This document shows, piece after piece, positions 48,055 to 58,344 of a DNA stretch of 64,000 nt. Source of the DNA: an uncultured Planktomarina sp. Lineage in GTDB: Bacteria; Pseudomonadota; Alphaproteobacteria; Rhodobacterales; Rhodobacteraceae. The stretch's first letter is position 1, and each line of letters begins with the position of its first letter. Both the position numbers and the translations under genes were made by a program. The notes beneath the pieces were generated by a model. The model worked only from the letters and a program-made list of their open reading frames with translations, was not told the DNA's origin and did not search any database. The stretch is taken from the NCBI GenBank assembly GCA_905182535.1, contig CAJJBZ010000005.1, positions 120,905 to 184,904 on the forward strand. Direction: 5' to 3'.

Positions 48055-48681
48055 ATGATTTGGGATGTAATCACTGGCTTTGAGCCAGCTCTGCTTTTAG
48101 GGTTTGTTCTCGCGGGGCTGATCTTGAACATTACGCCTGGCGCGGATTTTGTCTTTATTTCTGCTAGTGGGATTGCTGGTGGACCTCGGATTGGCGTGGC
48201 AGCAGCTTTGGGTGTTAACCTTGGCATTGTGGTGCACGTTGTGGCGGCGGCCGTAGGGGTATCCGCACTGCTTTTGGCCCATCCTGCAGCTTACGACACT
48301 ATTCGCCTCGGCGGGGCAATATATCTTGTTTGGATGGCTATACAGGCTTGGCGGAGTGATAGTGCGCTAGGGTGTGGACCTGCGGCACCCAGTGTGGGAC
48401 AGGCTTTGCGACGCGGCCTTATAACCAATGTGTTGAACCCTAAAACTGCTCTGTTTATCTTTGCGTTCATTCCACAGTTTACAGATCCAGCAAACGGCCC
48501 AATTTGGATGCAAATTCTAATTCTTGGAGCTATTTTCTTGGTAAATGGCTTTTTGTTTGTCATATTCTTAGCGGTGGCATCTGGATATTTTGCAAATATC
48601 TTAAGGTCCCACGTTGGCTTTTTGAACAAATTAACTGCAATTCTATTTGGTGGGCTTGCAGCCCGTCTGATCATCAATTGA
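48055..48681 (+). CDS. LysE/RhtB family exporter (second copy)
   Basis: A 208-residue membrane protein with the motif NITPGADFVFISASGIAGGPR near residues 26-46 and about six membrane helices; FNPKTALF-like VLNPKTALFIFAF near 125. A GAGGATGG ribosome site lies upstream of ATG 48055, preferred over 48016. It is followed after 11 bp by the first FAD/GcvT demethylase gene, so regulator, two exporters and that enzyme form one likely transcription unit. Confidence 0.88.
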   Translation: MIWDVITGFEPALLLGFVLAGLILNITPGADFVFISASGIAGGPRIGVAAALGVNLGIVVHVVAAAVGVSALLLAHPAAYDTIRLGGAIYLVWMAIQAWRSDSALGCGPAAPSVGQALRRGLITNVLNPKTALFIFAFIPQFTDPANGPIWMQILILGAIFLVNGFLFVIFLAVASGYFANILRSHVGFLNKLTAILFGGLAARLIIN

Positions 48682-48692
48682 AGGAGACTACG

Positions 48693-51138
48693 ATGAGTGA
48701 TTTTCCAACTACGGCACGTGTAGTTATTATAGGGGGGGGCGTTGTTGGTGTATCCACGTTGTACCATTTGGCCAAAGCGGGCTGGAGTGATTGCGTTTTA
48801 CTTGAAAAAAACGAGCTGACTGCTGGATCCACTTGGCATGCGGCGGGCAACTGTCCATCTTTCAGTACCAGTTGGGCGGTGATGAACATGCAGCGTTATT
48901 CATTAGGTCTTTATGCTGATTTGGCGGATGAGGTGGATTATCCGATGAACTACCATGTAACTGGTTCTATCCGCTTGGCGCATGACAAAAATCGAATGCT
49001 CGAGTTCGAACGTGCACGCACGATGGGTCGGTACCAGGGCTTGGATATTGAGATGATGTCTGTGTCTGATATGAAGGATGCCTATCCCTTCCTAGAGACC
49101 CACGATCTTGCTGGGGGCCTGTGGGATCCAGATGACGGGGATATTGATCCTTCACAGCTCACTCAAGCCTTGGCCAAAGGCGCGCGTGGGATGGGTGCAA
49201 GAATTGAGCGTTTTTGCCCTGCTACGGGTGTTACGCAGGTCGGTGATGAATGGATTGTACACACTGATAAGGGTGATATCCGTTGTGAAAAAGTAGTCAA
49301 TTGCGCAGGATATTATGCGCAGCGTGTCGGTGAATGGTTTAAACCCTATGGTGGCCGGACTGTCCCCATGACGGTAATGAGCCACCAATACTTTCTAACT
49401 GAAGAAATTCCAGAACTTAAAGAATGGACCGAGGCCAATAGTCGAAAAGTGCCACTGCTCCGGGATGTGGATTCATCCTATTACCTGCGACAAGATAAAA
49501 ATGGACTGAACCTTGGCCCATATGAACGCAATTGTAAGGCCCATTGGATCACCCCTGAAGACCCTATGCCAGAGGATTTCAGCTTCCAGCTCTATCCTGA
49601 CGATCTGGAGCGGTTGGAGTGGTATATTGAGGATGCCATGGCCCGTGTTCCAATTTTGGGCTCGCAAGGGGTTGGTCGGGTGATAAATGGCCCAATTCCT
49701 TATGCGCCTGATGGCCTGCCCTTGGTAGGTCCAATGCCAGGCGTAAAAAACGCATACGAAGGCTGCGTCTTTACCTTTGGTATCACGCAAGGTGGTGGTG
49801 CGGGCAAAGTGCTTGCGGAATGGATTATGGAAGGTGAAACTGAGTGGGATATGTGGGCTGTCGACCCACGTCGTTTCACTGATTATACTGATCAAGATTA
49901 CTGTAATCGTAAGGCGATAGAAGTTTATGGTCACGAATATGCCATGCATTTCCCACATCACGAATGGCCTGCTGCGCGTGATAAGAAGCTATCACCCGTA
50001 CATGATAAGGTGAGCGCGGCAGGTGGGGTTATGGGGGCGTACAATGGATGGGAGCGGGCCAATTGGTTTGCCCACGGGCGATGACACGTCTGTGGGCTCC
50101 ACGCACACCTGGGAACGTGAAGGGCCATGGGCTGTAAGGATCAAACAAGAGGCGGAGAACGTTCGGGATAATTGTGGAGTGTTAGATCTGCCAGGTTTTA
50201 GCCGCTTTAACCTTATTGGTGCTGGTGCTGCAGAATACCTTTACGGGCTTATAACTGGGGGCTTGCCAAAGATTGGTCGTATGAACCTAGCCTATTTTGC
50301 TGACACACGTGGGCGGATTTTGACTGAAATGTCAGTGATACGACACGGGGAGGAGCATTTTACCTTGATTACTGCTGCCAGCGCTCAATGGCATGATTTT
50401 GATGTGTTGAATGCTGGATTACCTGTTGGAATTATGCTGACGGATCACACAACAGAATTTTCAACATTGATTGTCACTGGTCCAAAATCTCGCAATATTT
50501 TAGGTGCGATGGGTACAGATGCTGATTTGACCTGTGGATGGCTAAGCCATCAATCTGCGACTGTTGCGGGCCAGTCCTGTGCCTTGTTGCGGGTATCATT
50601 CGCCGGCGAATTAGGTTGGGAAATTCACGCAGAAAACGCAAAAATCCCAGTTCTTTATGATGCGGTTATTGCTGCTGGCGCTAAGCCTTTTGGAATGTAT
50701 GCGCTTAATAGTTTGAGGATTGAAAAGGGTTACCGAGCTTGGAAAGGCGATCTGTCTACAGATTATAGTCTCCTAGAAGGTGGCCTGGGTCGGTTTGTCA
50801 AGCTTGACAAGCTTCAAAACTTCCCTGGTAAAGCTGCTCTGCAGAACGAAAAGCAACAAGGTAGCAAAAAAATGTTTGTGACCTTGATCGTGGAGGCTGG
50901 GCCTTGGGATGCGCCTTATATGTCAACAATCTGGCATGGGGGTGAAGTCGTTGGAGAAACAACCTCTGGCACTTTTGGCCACCGTATCGCAAAATCCATT
51001 GCGCTGGGCATGGTTCAGTCGCATCTGTCTGTTCCTGGTACAGAAGTTGAAGTTGAGATTTTTGGCCAACGCTGTAAGGCAGTGGTGCAAGAGGATAAAC
51101 CGCTTTGGGATCCTGGTAATGAACGGTTGCGGGGATAG
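48693..51138 (+). pseudogene. Dimethylglycine/sarcosine dehydrogenase-like FAD-GcvT protein (copy 1), one-base frameshift
   Basis: An oxidative demethylase of about 814 residues if joined. The N-terminal half (to about 450) is a DAO-type FAD domain: VVIIGGGVVGVSTLYHLAKAGW, then TAGSTWHAAGN with the His that binds FAD in dimethylglycine dehydrogenase. The first frame ends at ERANWFAHGR* (50084); the second continues with GDDTSVGSTHTWEREGP and the GcvT-fold folate half (SRFNLIGAGAAEYLYG, VSFAGELGWEIHAE, LRIEKGYRAWKGDL). Dropping one G of 50076-50078 joins them. AAGGAG precedes the ATG. It likely moves a methyl group to tetrahydrofolate. Confidence 0.86.
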
Positions 51139-51233
51139 GATATACAGTGGTGGGCATTCGATCTGCTGCTACTTGTAATAGTGCACAGGCTGAGTGCCAT
51201 AATAATTTATTTTGGTAAAATAGGAAACGGAAT

Positions 51234-52100
51234 ATGATTATTTTAGATGGTGGCATGGGCCAAGAGCTAGTAAAGCGCGCTGGCAAAGCAACTGATCTTT
51301 GGTCGATGCAAGCACTTATGGATATGCCTATTCTAGTGCGCCAAGTGCATGATGACTATTTTTCTGCTGGTGCTCAGATTGCAACCACCAATACCTATTC
51401 AGTTCTGCCTGATCGATTGGAGACGAAAGGCTTGGGGGAGCATTTGCTGCCCTTGACTAAATCTGCCTGTGAGATGGCTGTCGCTGCGCGTGATGCGCAT
51501 GGCTCTGGGCAAGTCGCGGGTTCTCTGGGGCCGTTGGGATTTTCTTATCAACCAGACAAATCCCCACCGGTGGAGCAGGCTGCAGAGGTTTATGCGAAAA
51601 TGGCACGCTTACATTCAGATTATGTTGATTTTCACTTGCTTGAAACCATGTCCTCAATTGACCAAGCGCGTGGTGGATTGATGGGAGCTGGCGTTACTGG
51701 AAAACCGGTGTGGGTGTCACTATCAGTTGATGACACCGATGGCACAAAATTACGGTCGGGCGAGCCTTTGGCCAATATCATTGCAATGCTCAAAGATTAC
51801 AGTCCGGCAGTTGTCTTGATTAATTGTTCGCTGCCAGAGGCTATATCGCAAGGGCTACCGATATTGACTGGGCATGGCTTCACACTTGGGGCTTATGCCA
51901 ATGGGTTTACTGGTATTCATTCTGATTTCAACTCCATCGATGCAACTGTTGATCTGCTAGAAGCCCGCAAGGATTTAGGACCTACTGAATATTTGACCTT
52001 TGCCAGGGCTTGGGCTGAAGGTGGTGCATTGATTATCGGCGGCTGTTGCGAGGTGGGCCCAGATCATATTGCTGCCTTGTCAAAGCACTTTGGAGTTTGA
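51234..52100 (+). CDS. Homocysteine S-methyltransferase family protein
   Basis: A 288-residue TIM-barrel methyltransferase related to betaine- and S-methylmethionine-homocysteine methyltransferases. ILDGGMGQELVKRAG opens the barrel; zinc-binding cysteines lie in VLINCSLPEAI near 196 and the pair in IIGGCCEVGPDHI near 272-273. It makes methionine from homocysteine with a methyl donor that could be betaine, a DMSP-like sulfonium or S-methylmethionine. Between two dimethylglycine-dehydrogenase-like genes, betaine is an attractive donor because its product is dimethylglycine. AGGAAAC lies before the ATG. Confidence 0.88.
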   Translation: MIILDGGMGQELVKRAGKATDLWSMQALMDMPILVRQVHDDYFSAGAQIATTNTYSVLPDRLETKGLGEHLLPLTKSACEMAVAARDAHGSGQVAGSLGPLGFSYQPDKSPPVEQAAEVYAKMARLHSDYVDFHLLETMSSIDQARGGLMGAGVTGKPVWVSLSVDDTDGTKLRSGEPLANIIAMLKDYSPAVVLINCSLPEAISQGLPILTGHGFTLGAYANGFTGIHSDFNSIDATVDLLEARKDLGPTEYLTFARAWAEGGALIIGGCCEVGPDHIAALSKHFGV

Positions 52101-52104
52101 GCCA

Positions 52105-52560
52105 ATGCTGAGCGCATCTGCAATTAGATGTATCGAGCAAGTAAGGATGGGGTTTGTAGCTTCTATCACACCTGGTGGTCGTCCATCACTGTCGCCGAAA
52201 GGCACCTTTGTGGTGTTGGATGACTGTAGAGTTGCATTTGGCGAAATTCGTTCTCCAGGTACGATCAGAAATATTGGGCAGAGCCCTGAGGTAGAGGTCA
52301 ATTTTGTGGATGGCTTTAATAGAAAAGGCTGGCGGTTGCGGGGCACCACATCGGTGTTGCCTAAAGGTAGCGTTGCATTTGAGGAGATCTATCCCCAGTG
52401 GCAGATCCTTTGGGGTGATTTTGCCATGCGTATCAATTTAATTGTGACCGTTAATATTAGTGATGTGAGACCACTCTCAACCCCGCTTTATGATGATGGG
52501 GTGACAGAGCCTGAAATGGTGGCATCATACAAAGAAAAATATGCACAGATGTATCCATGA
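52105..52560 (+). CDS. Pyridoxamine 5'-phosphate oxidase-fold flavin protein
   Basis: A 151-residue split-barrel protein of the PPOX superfamily: FVASITPGGRPSLSPKGTFVV near residue 16-36 and the GTIRNIGQSPEVEVNFVDGF segment. Such proteins bind FMN, F420 or haem and act on varied substrates; the exact reaction is unknown. ATG 52105 begins 4 bp after the methyltransferase stop, with GGAG-type bases upstream (TTTGGAGTTTGAGCC), so it is part of the same operon. Not the true PdxH, which is longer and has different conserved residues. Confidence 0.78.
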   Translation: MLSASAIRCIEQVRMGFVASITPGGRPSLSPKGTFVVLDDCRVAFGEIRSPGTIRNIGQSPEVEVNFVDGFNRKGWRLRGTTSVLPKGSVAFEEIYPQWQILWGDFAMRINLIVTVNISDVRPLSTPLYDDGVTEPEMVASYKEKYAQMYP

Positions 52561-52608
52561 TGGATCATATTTGTACCGTTCAAAGCTCTAACTCTATTGG
52601 GAGATTAT

Positions 52609-55056
52609 ATGGCTCACGTTCCTACTAAAGCACGGGCAGTTATCATTGGTGGTGGAGTTATTGGCTGTTCGGTAGCTTATCACCTTGCCAAATTGGGTTG
52701 GAAGGATGTTGTTTTGCTCGAGCGTAAACAGCTGACTTCGGGCACTACTTGGCATGCGGCGGGCCTTATTGCGCAACTGCGTGCTACGGCAAATATGACA
52801 AAATTGGCGAAGTATAGCCAAGAGCTCTATGGCGATTTAGAAGCTGAAACTGGAGTTTCAACAGGCTTCAAGCGGTGTGGCTCAATTACGGTGGCTCTAA
52901 CAGAGGAACGTAAGGAGGAGATCTACCGGCAAGCCGCAATGGCACGGGCCTTTGGGGTGGATGTTGAAGAGATTAGTCCGCTTGAAGTGAAGGCTAAATA
53001 TGAGCATCTCAATATTGAGGGTGTAACTGGTGGCGTTTGGTTGCCACTGGACGGGCAGGGTGATCCGACCAATATTGCGCTAGCGCTCGCCAAGGGCGCG
53101 CGCCAGATGGGTGCTCAAATAATCGAGCGGACAAAAGCTATGGGGGTTATGCGCAATGGCCGTCGTATTACAGCCGTAAAATGGGAAAATGAGAAAGGTG
53201 AGAGTGGCTCAATTGACTGTGAAAACGTTATAAATTGTGGTGGTATGTGGGGGCATGAGGTTGGCCGTATGTTGGGTGTGAACGTGCCTTTGCATGCCTG
53301 TGAACATTTTTATATTGTGACAGAGGCTATAGCAGGCCTGACCCAAATGCCTGTGCTGCGGGTACCTGACGAATGTGCCTACTATAAAGAAGATGCAGGT
53401 AAAATGCTTTTGGGTGCGTTTGAACCAGTCTCAAAGCCTTGGGCTATGGAGGGTATTTCGCAGGATTTTGAATTTGATCAACTCCCTGAAGATTTTGATC
53501 ACTTTGAACCAATATTGGAATCAGCCGTTGAACGGATGCCGATGCTTTCTAACGCGGGCATTCACACGTTTTTTAATGGGCCAGAAAGCTTTACGCCTGA
53601 TGATGCATATCATCTTGGACTTGCGCCAGAAATGGATAATGTCTGGGTTGCTGCTGGCTTTAATTCTGTGGGAATTCAGTCCGCAGGTGGGGCTGGGCAA
53701 GCTTTGGCGCAATGGATGGACGCTGGCCAAAAACCCTTTGATTTGGGTGATGTAGATATCAGCCGTATGCAACCATTTCAGGGTAATAAACATTATCTGT
53801 TTGAGCGCTCCAAAGAAACGCTGGGCCTTCTCTACGCTGATCATTTTCCCTATTTGCAAAAGAAAACTGCGCGCGGTGTGCGTCGTTCACCATTTCACTA
53901 CCACCTCAAAGAGAACGGGGCTGTTTTTGGTGAATTGGCTGGTTGGGAGCGCGCCAATTGGTTTGCCAATGTAGGCCAAGATCCGAGCTATGAGTATAGT
54001 TGGAAGCGGCAAAACTTCTTTGGAAATGTGGCTTCAGAGCATAAGGCTGTACGTGAAAACCTTGGGCTTTATGATATGTCATCATTTGGTAAGATCAGGG
54101 TCGAGGGGCCGGATGCCTGTTCCTTTATGAACTATATTGGCGGTGGCCAATACGATGTGCCTGTAGGCAAGATTGTTTATACGCAATTTTTGAATGATCA
54201 GGCTGGTATTGAAGCTGACGTGACTGTGACCCGTATGTCTGAAACGGCTTACTTGGTGGTGACGCCCGCCGCGACCCGGCTAGCAGATCAAACCTGGATG
54301 ATGCGCCATAAATGCGAGTTTAACGTAGTCGTCACTGACGTCACTTCCGGTGAAGCTGTTCTAGCAGTCATGGGCCCCAATGCTCGCAAATTACTTGAAA
54401 TGGTCTCACCCAATGATTTTAGTAACGCAGTTAACCCTTTCGGCACTTCACAGGAAATTGAGCTTGGCATGGGCTTGGCGCGGGTGCATCGGGTCACCTA
54501 TGTGGGCGAGTTGGGCTGGGAGGTCTATGTAAGTACCGATATGGCGGGTCATGCCTTTGAAATACTTTGGGAGGCGGGCCAAAATTTGAATGCTAAACTC
54601 TGTGGCATGCATATGATGGATAGTTGCCGTATTGAAAAAGGCTTTCGCCACTTTGGCCATGATATTACATGTGAAGACCATGTGTTGGAAGCGGGACTAG
54701 GGTTTGCCGTCAAAACGGATAAGTTAAATTTTATTGGCCGTGAGGCTGTGCTGCGCAAGAAAGATACCGGGTTAAATATGCGCATGGTGCAGTTTAAGCT
54801 GACTGAACCTGAGCCCCTCCTATATCACAATGAGCCTGTGATACGTGATGGAAAAATCGTGGGGTTTTTATCTTCAGGTGGTTATGGCCATCACTTGGGC
54901 GCAGCTATTGGCCTGGGCTATGTGCCCTGTGCTGGTGAGACCGTAGCCGACGTTTTGGCCTCAACATACGAGATTGATGTTGCTGGAACGCGCATTAAGG
55001 CTGAGGCTTCTTTGAAGCCTATGTACGACCCTTCGGGTACTCGGACTAAAGTTTAA
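52609..55056 (+). CDS. Dimethylglycine/sarcosine dehydrogenase-like FAD-GcvT protein (copy 2)
   Basis: An intact 815-residue paralogue of the protein at 48.7 kb. The N-terminal DAO domain has RAVIIGGGVIGCSVAYHLAK and the covalent-FAD motif TSGTTWHAAGL near residue 50; the FAO_M linker covers about 370-440, and the GcvT-like folate domain begins after GWERANWFA near 448, with VTYVGELGWEVYVS and SCRIEKGFRHFGHDIT near 640-690. It oxidises an N-methyl group and passes it to tetrahydrofolate. The two copies differ clearly, so they probably act in series (dimethylglycine then sarcosine) or on different methylated amines. GGGAG precedes ATG 52609. Confidence 0.9.
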   Translation: MAHVPTKARAVIIGGGVIGCSVAYHLAKLGWKDVVLLERKQLTSGTTWHAAGLIAQLRATANMTKLAKYSQELYGDLEAETGVSTGFKRCGSITVALTEERKEEIYRQAAMARAFGVDVEEISPLEVKAKYEHLNIEGVTGGVWLPLDGQGDPTNIALALAKGARQMGAQIIERTKAMGVMRNGRRITAVKWENEKGESGSIDCENVINCGGMWGHEVGRMLGVNVPLHACEHFYIVTEAIAGLTQMPVLRVPDECAYYKEDAGKMLLGAFEPVSKPWAMEGISQDFEFDQLPEDFDHFEPILESAVERMPMLSNAGIHTFFNGPESFTPDDAYHLGLAPEMDNVWVAAGFNSVGIQSAGGAGQALAQWMDAGQKPFDLGDVDISRMQPFQGNKHYLFERSKETLGLLYADHFPYLQKKTARGVRRSPFHYHLKENGAVFGELAGWERANWFANVGQDPSYEYSWKRQNFFGNVASEHKAVRENLGLYDMSSFGKIRVEGPDACSFMNYIGGGQYDVPVGKIVYTQFLNDQAGIEADVTVTRMSETAYLVVTPAATRLADQTWMMRHKCEFNVVVTDVTSGEAVLAVMGPNARKLLEMVSPNDFSNAVNPFGTSQEIELGMGLARVHRVTYVGELGWEVYVSTDMAGHAFEILWEAGQNLNAKLCGMHMMDSCRIEKGFRHFGHDITCEDHVLEAGLGFAVKTDKLNFIGREAVLRKKDTGLNMRMVQFKLTEPEPLLYHNEPVIRDGKIVGFLSSGGYGHHLGAAIGLGYVPCAGETVADVLASTYEIDVAGTRIKAEASLKPMYDPSGTRTKV

Positions 55057-55201
55057 ATACCACGGTCTGAGCTCCTTATGGCTAATGAAATATATGGAAT
55101 TGAAGATTGTGATGTCTAAGAAGACTAAATAAGAAATACCTAAAATGTGGTTGTTGGTATTTGGTAGGTAACGCTCTAAATTAACAAATACTTTTTAAAA
55201 T

Positions 55202-55278
55202 TGGTGACCCAGGGTGGATTCGAACCACCAACCTGCCCCTTAGGAGGGGGCTGCTCTATCCAGTTGAGCCACTGAGCC
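55202..55278 (-). tRNA. tRNA-Arg (CCT anticodon)
   Basis: A full cloverleaf on the minus strand: acceptor GGCTCAG paired with CTGGGTC (with wobbles), D-arm GGCTCAACTGGATAGAGC, anticodon stem GCCCC/GGGGC around loop CTCCTAA (anticodon CCT), T-arm GGTGGTTCGAATCCACC and encoded CCA. 77 nt with CCA. Confidence 0.95.
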
Positions 55279-55413
55279 ACACAAATGCTTAATGCCAAAA
55301 AAAATTAGAAATTGCCAGACCTTGAATCAGGTGGTTGGGTGCAATTTTTGCGAAGGCGTTATGCTAGGCTTGGACATTTCTTACTGGCTTGGGTAAACAT
55401 ACACAAATTAAAT

Positions 55414-56448
55414 ATGGATCGAGCAATGACCCGACAAAAACGCCCACTCACACTGCGTGATGTTTCTGAAGCCTCAGGTGTGTCAGAGATGACAGTAAGC
55501 CGGGTGTTGCGCAACCGTGGGGATGTGTCTGCGGCCACCCGTGCCAAAGTTTTGAATGCAACAAAAGTTTTGGGCTATGTTCCCAATAAAATCGCAGGTG
55601 CATTGGCGTCGCAGCGAGTCAATCTCGTTGCTGTGATTATTCCGTCTCTGTCTAATATGGTTTTCCCTGAAGTTATGACGGGTATATCTGATGCGTTGGA
55701 TAATACAGAATTGCAACCGGTCGTCGGGGTCACAAACTATTTGCCTGAGCGCGAAGAGAAAGTTCTCTATGAGATGCTGTCCTGGCGCCCCTCTGGTATC
55801 ATCATCGCTGGCTTAGAGCAATCTGAAACGTCGCGGGCGATGCTAATTAACTCCGGCATTCCCGTGGTGCAAATTATGGATATAGATGGTGATCCAATTG
55901 ATGCCATGGTAGGCATTTCTCACCGACGCGCAGGTCGTAAAATGGCTGAAGCGATCCTGAAATCTGGTTACCAAAATATTGGGTTCATGGGGACGCAAAT
56001 GCCATTGGATCATCGGGCCAGAAAACGGTTTGAGGGCTTCACACAGGCCTTGGCTAAGCAGGGTGTCGAGATCATGGATCAGGAATTTTATACTGGTGGA
56101 TCGGCGTTGGTGAAGGGGCGAGAAATGACCGCTGCTATGCTTTCACGGTCCCCAGAGTTAGATTTTATTTATTATTCCAATGATATGATTGGCGCTGGCG
56201 GTCTGTTGCATCTACGTGAGCAAGGGGTTGAGATTCCGAGGCAAATGGGACTAGCTGGCTTTAACAAAGTTGAGCTGATCGATGGCTTGCCGCAGAAACT
56301 GGCTACAATGGACAGCTGCCGGTTCGAGATTGGTCAGATGGCGGCGCAGATTATTGCGGCACGTAACGACCCATCATTGGAGCCTATGGAGAACGTGATC
56401 AAGCTCTCTCCTAAAATTTCTTACGGTGATACGTTGCGGCGCAAATAA
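55414..56448 (+). CDS. LacI family transcriptional regulator (GntR/gluconate type)
   Basis: A ~344-residue repressor. The N-terminal helix-turn-helix reads LRDVSEASGVSEMTVSRVLR with the hinge helix further on (VPNKIAGALASQ). The periplasmic-binding-like core follows (VNLVAVIIPSLSNMVFPEVM; FMGTQMPLDHRARKRFEGF; YYSNDMIGAGGLLHLREQGV; LAGFNKVELIDGLPQKLATM). The subfamily resembles regulators of gluconate and related sugar acids; no such sugar genes lie nearby. Start is either ATG 55414 or ATG 55426. It converges on the GST gene with 6 bp between. Confidence 0.87.
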   Translation: MDRAMTRQKRPLTLRDVSEASGVSEMTVSRVLRNRGDVSAATRAKVLNATKVLGYVPNKIAGALASQRVNLVAVIIPSLSNMVFPEVMTGISDALDNTELQPVVGVTNYLPEREEKVLYEMLSWRPSGIIIAGLEQSETSRAMLINSGIPVVQIMDIDGDPIDAMVGISHRRAGRKMAEAILKSGYQNIGFMGTQMPLDHRARKRFEGFTQALAKQGVEIMDQEFYTGGSALVKGREMTAAMLSRSPELDFIYYSNDMIGAGGLLHLREQGVEIPRQMGLAGFNKVELIDGLPQKLATMDSCRFEIGQMAAQIIAARNDPSLEPMENVIKLSPKISYGDTLRRK

Positions 56449-56454
56449 TTAGAG

Positions 56455-57100
56455 CTAATGAGGAAACAGAACTGCCGCGTCTCCTGCAGCCCATTTATTT
56501 TGTTTCACCATGATGTTTGTAAAGCGATCGGAAGCCATAAACTGGGCAAGCCAGCATTGAAGGTTTGGCCATGCTTGCTGGTCAAACCAAACCCGATCAA
56601 TATTTGCGAATTGGCGGATGAATGGTAGCAAAGCCATATCTGCCAATGTACATTCAGTGCCAAATATCCATGTAGACCCAGAAATCTGATTATCTAAGTC
56701 TTTCAAGAAAATTTGAGGCATGGATGCGCTCTTGCACGGGGTCCAAGTCAGGAAAGCGTACTGAATACTTAATGTGATCCAAGGCCTGTTTAAATGGACC
56801 ATCACAGCGCTTGATCCAATCGTAACCTGCCGCAGGCATAAGCAACCAGTGTTCTGGGTCGGATTGTCTTAAGGCCCATTGCATCACGTCAAAGCTTTCT
56901 TCAATTACCTCGAACTGCGTTACTAAGATGGGCACAGTTCCTTTTGGTGAACTGGCTAAAAATTCAGGGGCTTTATCGCGTAGTAGGATTTCGCGTAACT
57001 CAACCTGAATACCTGATGACATCAGAGCTAGGCGGGCACGCATGGCATAGGGACAACGGCGAAAACTGTATAAAATAGGCAAGAGAAAGTCGCTGCTCAC
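56455..57100 (-). pseudogene. Glutathione S-transferase, one-base frameshift
   Basis: About 214 residues when joined. The N-terminal thioredoxin-like half starts at GTG 57100 with LPILYSFRRCPYAMRARLAL; RCPYAMR is the omega/SspA-like active site with Cys. The frame breaks after ERIHASNF; the second frame (56455-56805) continues with FLKDLDNQISGSTWIFGTEC and a typical helical domain. Dropping one base near 56710-56714 restores the join. Its GTG start overlaps the mtaB stop by 4 bp (GTGA), so it is coupled to mtaB and dapF. Confidence 0.82.
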
Positions 57101-58344
57101 ATCGCCCGCCCTCGCAATTGGGTTGCTGAGGCCGACGTGATTTTGGTTGCTATAATTTTACCTTCGGGCTGTGGTTCAGTAAAAAGTACCTCTGCAAACT
57201 GTTGTGTTCGGCCCATATTGGGTCTTTCCATCAAGACATTGTGATTTTTGCCAATTTGGGCTCTCAAGTGAAGGGCCACTTGCTCCTCTCCTGCGGCGCG
57301 CAATCTGGCCGCCCGGCTCTTAATGTCTCGGCCATTTACTTGTGGCATACGTGCAGCAGGTGTTCCGTTTCGTAAGGAATAGGGAAAGACATGCAGCCAC
57401 GTGAGATTACACTCTGTGACTAGCGCAAGTGAGCTTTTGCAAATTGCTTCGGTTTCGGTTGGAAAGCCTGCGATGATGTCTGCACCAAATGTCATATCTG
57501 GACGTAGTTTTTTCGCTTCTTGGTGAACTGAATAGCATCATCGCGTAGATGTCGGCGCTTTCATCGCTTTAAGATCAGTCGTCGCCATGCTGAAGGAGAG
57601 ATGAAGATGCGGCATCAAGCGGCTTCAGTTGCGATTGCTCCATTAAGCGCGATCAACTTCAATCTGATCGATTGAACTAATACGCAGTCGTGGTAGATCA
57701 GGGACCAGCTTCAAGATTCGCATAACTCAAGTCGCCCAACTTTGGTGTGGCGGGAAGGTCAGCACCCCAGCTGGTCATGTCAACGCCGGTTAAAACAACT
57801 TCGCTAAGCCTTTGTCGACTAACCGTTTGATTTGATCAACAACAACGCCTGCTGGCACAGAGCGAGAATTGCCGCGGCCAAATGGAATGATGCAGAACGT
57901 GCAGCGGTGGTCGCAGCCATTTTGAACCTGAACATAAGCACGGCTGCGGGTTCCAAAACCATCAATAGGTGTCCAGCAGTTTCGGTGACGGACATAATAT
58001 CGTCAACTTGTACTTGTTCTGTGCCGAAATCATTCAGCTAAGCTTGCCCATGTGTCAGGCTGCATTTTTTCAGTATTACCGATACGATGTCTACCTCAGC
58101 CATTTTTGCAAATGTTTCTGGTTCGATCTGTGCAGCGCAGCCTGTAACGATAACTTTGGCATCCGGATTTTGGCGCCGCAGCTTACGAATATCTTGTTTG
58201 GCTTTCCGCACGGCTTCGGCTGTCACAGCACAGGTGTTTATGACAACTGTTCTGTCAAGCCGGCTTGAGTACAAGTTCTTTCATAGCTTCGGTTTCATAC
58301 ATGTTCAGCCGGCAGCCATGATTTGAGAAAATAGGAGTACTCAT
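57097..58344 (-). pseudogene. mtaB: tRNA-methylthiotransferase MtaB, several frameshifts
   Basis: MtaB is a radical-SAM enzyme that methylthiolates t6A37 in tRNA. The pieces are recognisable in different frames: PIFSNHGCRLNMYETEAM at the start (from ATG 58344), VVINTCAVTAEAVRKAKQDI and VIVTGCAAQIEPETFAKM (UPF0004 cysteines), then a GNSRSVPAG stretch, then LRISSID, and TFGADIIAGFPTETE with the TRAM-like end. At least four indels are needed from about 57500 to 58270, in a stretch where every piece is itself well conserved. Its start overlaps dapF (ATGA) and its end overlaps the GST start. Confidence 0.85.
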
